Assembly (NCBI RefSeq): GCF_018861755.1
Contig: NZ_JAHLEF010000041.1
Span: 1 to 45,264 of the forward strand
From: Clostridium sp. CF012
Lineage (GTDB): Bacteria > Bacillota > Clostridia > Clostridiales > Clostridiaceae
DNA length: 45,264 bases
Direction of reading: 5' to 3'
Under the pieces are notes generated by a model. The model was not told the DNA's origin, searched no databases, and worked only from the letters and a program-made list of their open reading frames with translations. The position numbers and the translations under genes are program-made. Every line of letters starts with the position of its first letter. The stretch's first letter is position 1. Shown here piece by piece: positions 42,207-45,264 of this stretch.

Positions 42207-42898
42207 TGGGCTCATTTTCTGAAAGATTAAAAAACGGTATATTAACTGAAAATCCACTATTTGTGCAAGTTCTAGCTACCTGCCCTACTCTAGCTGTTAC
42301 CACCAGCGTAGAAAATGCTATAGGTATGGGCCTTGCCTCTACAGCAGTTTTGATTGGTTCTAATCTTTTTATATCTGTATTAAGAAAAGTAATCCCTGAG
42401 AAGGTTCGTATACCTGCTTATATTACAATAATAGCTGCTTTTGTTACATTAATACAGTTTTTATTACAAGGTTTTGTTCCATCACTATATAAGTCACTAG
42501 GAATTTTTATTCCACTAATAGTTGTTAACTGTGTAATTCTTGGAAGAGCTGAGGCCTATGCATCAAAAAACAAAATACTTCCTTCAGTTTATGATGCTAT
42601 TGGAATGGGACTTGGTTTTACAGTTGCATTAATAATTCTTGGTGCAATAAGAGAACTACTAGGAGCTGGTGCAATATTTGGATTCCAGGTATTTGGTTCA
42701 TCCTTTGAACCTGCTATAATTATGATTTTAGCACCTGGAGCTTTTATCACCCTGGGAATTATAATGGCTCTATTAAATCAAAAGGCAATCAATGAAACAA
42801 ACCAAGTTAATAATAAAATTGCACATTTTCATGAAATTGATCCAGTGACCGGTGAGTGTACTGGTTGTGGTTCTTGTGCTCATAGTTGCAAAAAATAA
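42206..42898 (+). CDS. rnfE: Rnf complex subunit RnfE with C-terminal four-cysteine tail
   Basis: 230 residues. Six membrane spans of the RnfA/E/NqrD/E fold, with the iron-binding Cys in LATCPTLAVTTSVENAIGMG (C25) and NCVILGRAEAYASKNKI (near 112), which place the intramembrane [2Fe-2S] cluster with RnfA. After the last span (ending near 195) there is an unusual hydrophilic tail. It ends GECTGCGSCAHSCKK, with cysteines at 218, 221, 224 and 228 in CX2CX2CX3C spacing and two upstream His. Most RnfE proteins I know end soon after the last helix. The ATG overlaps the rnfG stop by one base. Confidence 0.93.
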   Translation: MGSFSERLKNGILTENPLFVQVLATCPTLAVTTSVENAIGMGLASTAVLIGSNLFISVLRKVIPEKVRIPAYITIIAAFVTLIQFLLQGFVPSLYKSLGIFIPLIVVNCVILGRAEAYASKNKILPSVYDAIGMGLGFTVALIILGAIRELLGAGAIFGFQVFGSSFEPAIIMILAPGAFITLGIIMALLNQKAINETNQVNNKIAHFHEIDPVTGECTGCGSCAHSCKK

Positions 42899-42928
42899 TA
42901 TTTAATTTTTTTAGAAAGGTGGATTAAG

Positions 42929-43516
42929 ATGAAACTTTTTTCAATTTTTATAAGTGCATTTTTAATAAATAACTTCTTATTAGTTAAGTTCCTTGGAATA
43001 TGTTCTTTTCTTGGAGTTTCTAAAAAAACCGAAACTGCAAAAGGTATGGGACTCGCAGTAATTTTTGTTATGTTCTTAGCTTCATTTTTGTGTTACGGAG
43101 TCTTCAACTGGATTTTAGTTCCTTTAAATATAACCTATTTATCAACTCTAGCCTTCGTTCTAGTTATTGCCGCACTAGTGCAATTTGTTGAAATGGTTAT
43201 TAAGAAAACTCAACCAGTTCTTTATAAAGCTCTTGGAATTTACCTTCCATTAATAACTACTAACTGTGCTCTTCTTGGTATGGCAGTTATAAATATAGGT
43301 GAAAAATATAACCTAGTAGAGTCCATGGTTAATGCTCTCGGAGCTGCTTGTGGTTACATGCTTGCCATTGTACTTCTTGCAGGCTTAAGAGAAAGAATGG
43401 AAGAAAGTGATAATATGCCACTATGCTTTAGAGGCCTTCCTATTTCACTAGTAACAGCAGGACTCATGGCTATTGCATTTTTAGGCTTTAGTGGTTTAAA
43501 ATTGGGGGGTATTTAA
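42929..43516 (+). CDS. rnfA: Rnf complex subunit RnfA
   Basis: 195 residues, six membrane spans. Marks of the family are NNFLLVKFLGICSFLGVSKKTETAKGMG (near 14-41), with the cluster-ligating Cys in GICSFLG (C25), and ITTNCALLGMAV (near 107-118), with the second Cys. Together with RnfE it binds the buried [2Fe-2S] centre that passes electrons across the membrane. ATG lies 8 bases after AAAGGTGG, 30 bases after the rnfE stop. rnfB starts directly at its stop codon. Confidence 0.95.
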   Translation: MKLFSIFISAFLINNFLLVKFLGICSFLGVSKKTETAKGMGLAVIFVMFLASFLCYGVFNWILVPLNITYLSTLAFVLVIAALVQFVEMVIKKTQPVLYKALGIYLPLITTNCALLGMAVINIGEKYNLVESMVNALGAACGYMLAIVLLAGLRERMEESDNMPLCFRGLPISLVTAGLMAIAFLGFSGLKLGGI

Positions 43517-44353
43517 ATGGATATTAGAAATTTAATTTACCCAATAATAAGCATTGGCGGTATGGGACTTGTATTTGGAGTAGTGCTTGGTTATGCTAAT
43601 AAAAAATTCCATGTACCCGTTGATCCTAAAGTACCACTGGTTAGAGAAGCATTACCTAGCGCAAATTGCGGTGCATGCGGATTTGCTGGTTGTGACGCTT
43701 ATGCAGCAGCTGTAGTTGATGGAGGCACACCTCTAAATTTATGTACAGTAGGTGGAGCTTCTGTTGCTGAAAAAATCGGAGAAATAATGGGATTATCAGT
43801 TGAAACCCTGAATCCTCAAGTTGCTTTTGTTAAATGTAAAGGAACTTGCACGGTAGCAAAAGAAAAATATGAGTATGATGGAATCCGCGATTGCAGGCAA
43901 GCGGTTATTGCACCTGGTGAAGGTCCTAAAGCTTGCTCAGATGGATGTTTAGGTTTTGCTAGTTGTGTAAGAGCTTGTGAGTTTAGCGCCCTTCACATCA
44001 TCGATGGTGTAGCTGTTGTATATAAGGATAATTGTGTAGCTTGTGGCGCCTGTATTAAGGTATGCCCTAAGAATTTAATAGAGTTCGTTCCAGCGAATCA
44101 AGAAGTACTTGTTGAATGTAACTCGAAATCAAAAGGTAAAGCAGTAAAAGAAAATTGCGCAGTTGGATGTATCGCTTGCACCATGTGTGTAAAAGTTTGC
44201 CCAACGCAAGCAATTGTTATGGTTAATAACCTGGCTACAATAGACTTTGAAAAATGTATACAATGTGGCCTATGTGCTACTAAGTGTCCAACAAAAGCTA
44301 TCTCGAAGCCTCTAACAGCTCATGAAAACATTACTGAAGCAATAAGTAAATAG
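43517..44353 (+). CDS. rnfB: Rnf complex subunit RnfB (polyferredoxin)
   Basis: 278 residues. An N-terminal membrane span (near 7-27) is followed by the 4Fe-4S domain C51-C54-C59-C76 (NCGACGFAGC). Then come cysteine groups at 107-154, C173-C183 (CVACGACIKVC), 214-228 (CIACTMCVKVC) and C247-C257 (CIQCGLCATKC). It can hold about six [4Fe-4S] clusters, like the longer clostridial RnfBs. It accepts electrons from reduced ferredoxin. The ATG follows the rnfA stop without a gap behind GGGGGG. It closes the operon, with a strong terminator after it. Confidence 0.95.
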   Translation: MDIRNLIYPIISIGGMGLVFGVVLGYANKKFHVPVDPKVPLVREALPSANCGACGFAGCDAYAAAVVDGGTPLNLCTVGGASVAEKIGEIMGLSVETLNPQVAFVKCKGTCTVAKEKYEYDGIRDCRQAVIAPGEGPKACSDGCLGFASCVRACEFSALHIIDGVAVVYKDNCVACGACIKVCPKNLIEFVPANQEVLVECNSKSKGKAVKENCAVGCIACTMCVKVCPTQAIVMVNNLATIDFEKCIQCGLCATKCPTKAISKPLTAHENITEAISK

Positions 44354-44355
44354 TT

Positions 44356-44401
44356 AAAACAAAAAGATACTAAGATGTAATTCTTAGTATCTTTTTGTTT
44401 T
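44356..44401 (+). terminator. Terminator of the rnf operon
   Basis: Perfect 20-base arms (44356-44375, 44382-44401) surround a 6-base loop, with a T-rich 3' side. It also lies 30 bases after the stop of the convergent gene and can serve both. Confidence 0.9.
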
Positions 44402-44430
44402 ACTAAAAAAATCGTGAGCATAGTTATAGT

Positions 44431-45132
44431 TTATTTTGCATTTCGAATCTTCTGTAATCGTCTATTAAGCATTTTCGATAATATTTTTTCAAACAAAAAT
44501 TCTTTTATAGGTGTAAGTGTGTTATTGTATTTTTCGAAAAAAAGCTCCGGTGAATCGTAAATTCCAAGATCATCAGTAATTGCAAGGCTTTGGCTATAGG
44601 TATCTTTGCCTGTAAAACATAAGTTATTAGAAGACTTTTCTTTTATAGCAATAGCGTAACCATAGTAACCGTCATCACGTTTTTTCAGTTTATCTTTGAT
44701 CGCATTATAGAAACTATCATCAGGAATAACACCCTCAAGTGCTATCCAGTTTCCGTTATGATATACCTCCACCCATATGTGAATTATTTTTGCAGGGGCA
44801 ATCAGGTAAGTTAATCCCACTAGTGCACCCTTTTGCATGGTTTTATCAATCATAAACCCATGTGTCCTTGTTGGTACGCCAACGCCCCTGAGTAACGACA
44901 TAAGTAAGGTAGCCTTGGTATTGCACTGACCATATCCTTGATTTAAAATTTCAGATGACTTAAAGTCATCCTTTGAATTATAACCAAAAACAATTTCATT
45001 TTTTACAAAGCAATATATTTGTTTAATTTTTTCAAACTCGTCTTTTTCAGACCATTTTCTCTCAGCCATAAGCTGTTGTATTTTTGGATGATTATAATCT
45101 AACAAATGCGTTTCTTTTAAATAGTTTTTCAT
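44431..45132 (-). CDS. Transglutaminase-like superfamily protein
   Basis: 233 residues, no signal peptide. It is a transglutaminase core: the nucleophile C70 is in GYGQCNTKATLLMSLLRGVGVPTR and the His is H118 in IHIWVEVYHNGNWIALEGV. The third residue is less clear; E133 or D138 in ALEGVIPDD takes the place of the usual Asp. Relatives are cysteine peptidases or protein cross-linkers of mostly unknown substrate. The basic C-terminal helix (KILSKMLNRRLQKIRNAK) could touch membrane or nucleic acid. ATG follows AAAGGAGG. An 18-bp palindrome 24 bases upstream suggests a TetR-type repressor. Confidence 0.75.
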   Translation of the reverse strand: MKNYLKETHLLDYNHPKIQQLMAERKWSEKDEFEKIKQIYCFVKNEIVFGYNSKDDFKSSEILNQGYGQCNTKATLLMSLLRGVGVPTRTHGFMIDKTMQKGALVGLTYLIAPAKIIHIWVEVYHNGNWIALEGVIPDDSFYNAIKDKLKKRDDGYYGYAIAIKEKSSNNLCFTGKDTYSQSLAITDDLGIYDSPELFFEKYNNTLTPIKEFLFEKILSKMLNRRLQKIRNAK

Positions 45133-45155
45133 GTTAACGCCTCCTTTATTAGATT

Positions 45156-45173
45156 GATAGTGTTAACACTATC
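45156..45173. promoter_or_regulatory. 18-bp perfect palindrome, operator candidate
   Basis: GATAGTGTTAACACTATC is a perfect palindrome lying between the probable promoter and the AAAGGAGG of the transglutaminase-like gene. Size and symmetry fit operators of TetR/AcrR-type dimers. No regulator gene is inside the window. The last 90 bases also hold a small CCCTGCT...AGCAAGGG hairpin (about 45194-45212). Confidence 0.55.
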
Positions 45174-45264
45174 TTTGTTTTATTTATATAAATCCCTGCT
45201 TTAGCAAGGGTTTAAACTGTTTTTATAACAAAAAAACAATGACCCCCTCTTTTTGGTATAATTG

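Overview
The window reads as chromosome of an anaerobic, low-GC Firmicute, most likely Clostridium sensu stricto. Reasons: very AT-rich DNA, strong AGGAGG-type ribosome sites with frequent GTG/TTG starts, a six-gene Rnf complex in the order rnfCDGEAB, a hybrid-cluster protein, a giant acyl-CoA dehydratase activase, GlpP and GlcT antiterminators, and YtxH, DUF1292 and QueT proteins. Species cannot be told from the sequence alone. I see no tRNA, rRNA, CRISPR array, prophage or complete insertion sequence. The only transposase trace is the last 23 codons and right end of an IS3-family element at the left edge.

Layout. 1-112: IS3 end. 248-4528 (-): 1426-residue BadF/BcrA-type activase fusion. 4529-5107: structured leader with a 37-bp duplication. 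5108-6665 (+): ABC ATPase and permease without a binding protein. 6928-7284 (+): TPR protein behind a triple 18-bp repeat. 7338-10674 (-): M16 peptidase, recX and a membrane transglutaminase-like protein. 11024-11598 (+): preQ1-I-like riboswitch and queT. 11706-13292 (+): DEAD-box helicase with DbpA domain, followed by a 27-residue membrane peptide gene. 13528-25715 (-): a long run of housekeeping and small genes (mgtC-like, glpP, UPF0158, two DUF1292 genes, birA, radical SAM, HD phosphohydrolase, a PEP-synthase/Rph-like enzyme, cca, an unknown gene, dinB). 25862-27771 (-): PTS control locus glcT - RAT/terminator - EIIA - HPr. 28060-29977 (-): a 52-residue protein and hcp. 30272-32692 (+): ECF S component and a Na/Pi cotransporter behind a Pho box. 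32787-38947: plsC, a ytxH/DUF948 pair, rarA, and the yceG-telA pair. 39368-44353 (+): rnfCDGEAB. 44431-45132 (-): a transglutaminase-like protein behind an 18-bp palindrome.

The most informative signals are regulatory. They are a preQ1-I pseudoknot that covers the queT Shine-Dalgarno, a GlcT-type RAT whose 3' end is the start of the terminator hairpin, and a 14-bp CRP/FNR-like palindrome centred exactly at -41.5 from a good -10 box of hcp. Others are four Pho-box repeats abutting the -10 of the phosphate transporter, a 90-bp inverted-repeat leader touching the Shine-Dalgarno of a DUF1292 gene, and the duplicated leader of the ABC transporter. Other oddities are a four-cysteine CxxCxxCxxxC tail on RnfE, a GGGGACGGTT hairpin (REP/RAYT-like) flanked on both sides by short tandem duplications, and two small genes at 13422 and 28060. 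I did not find a convincing large undescribed system such as a defence island or novel biosynthetic cluster. The window is mostly core genome.
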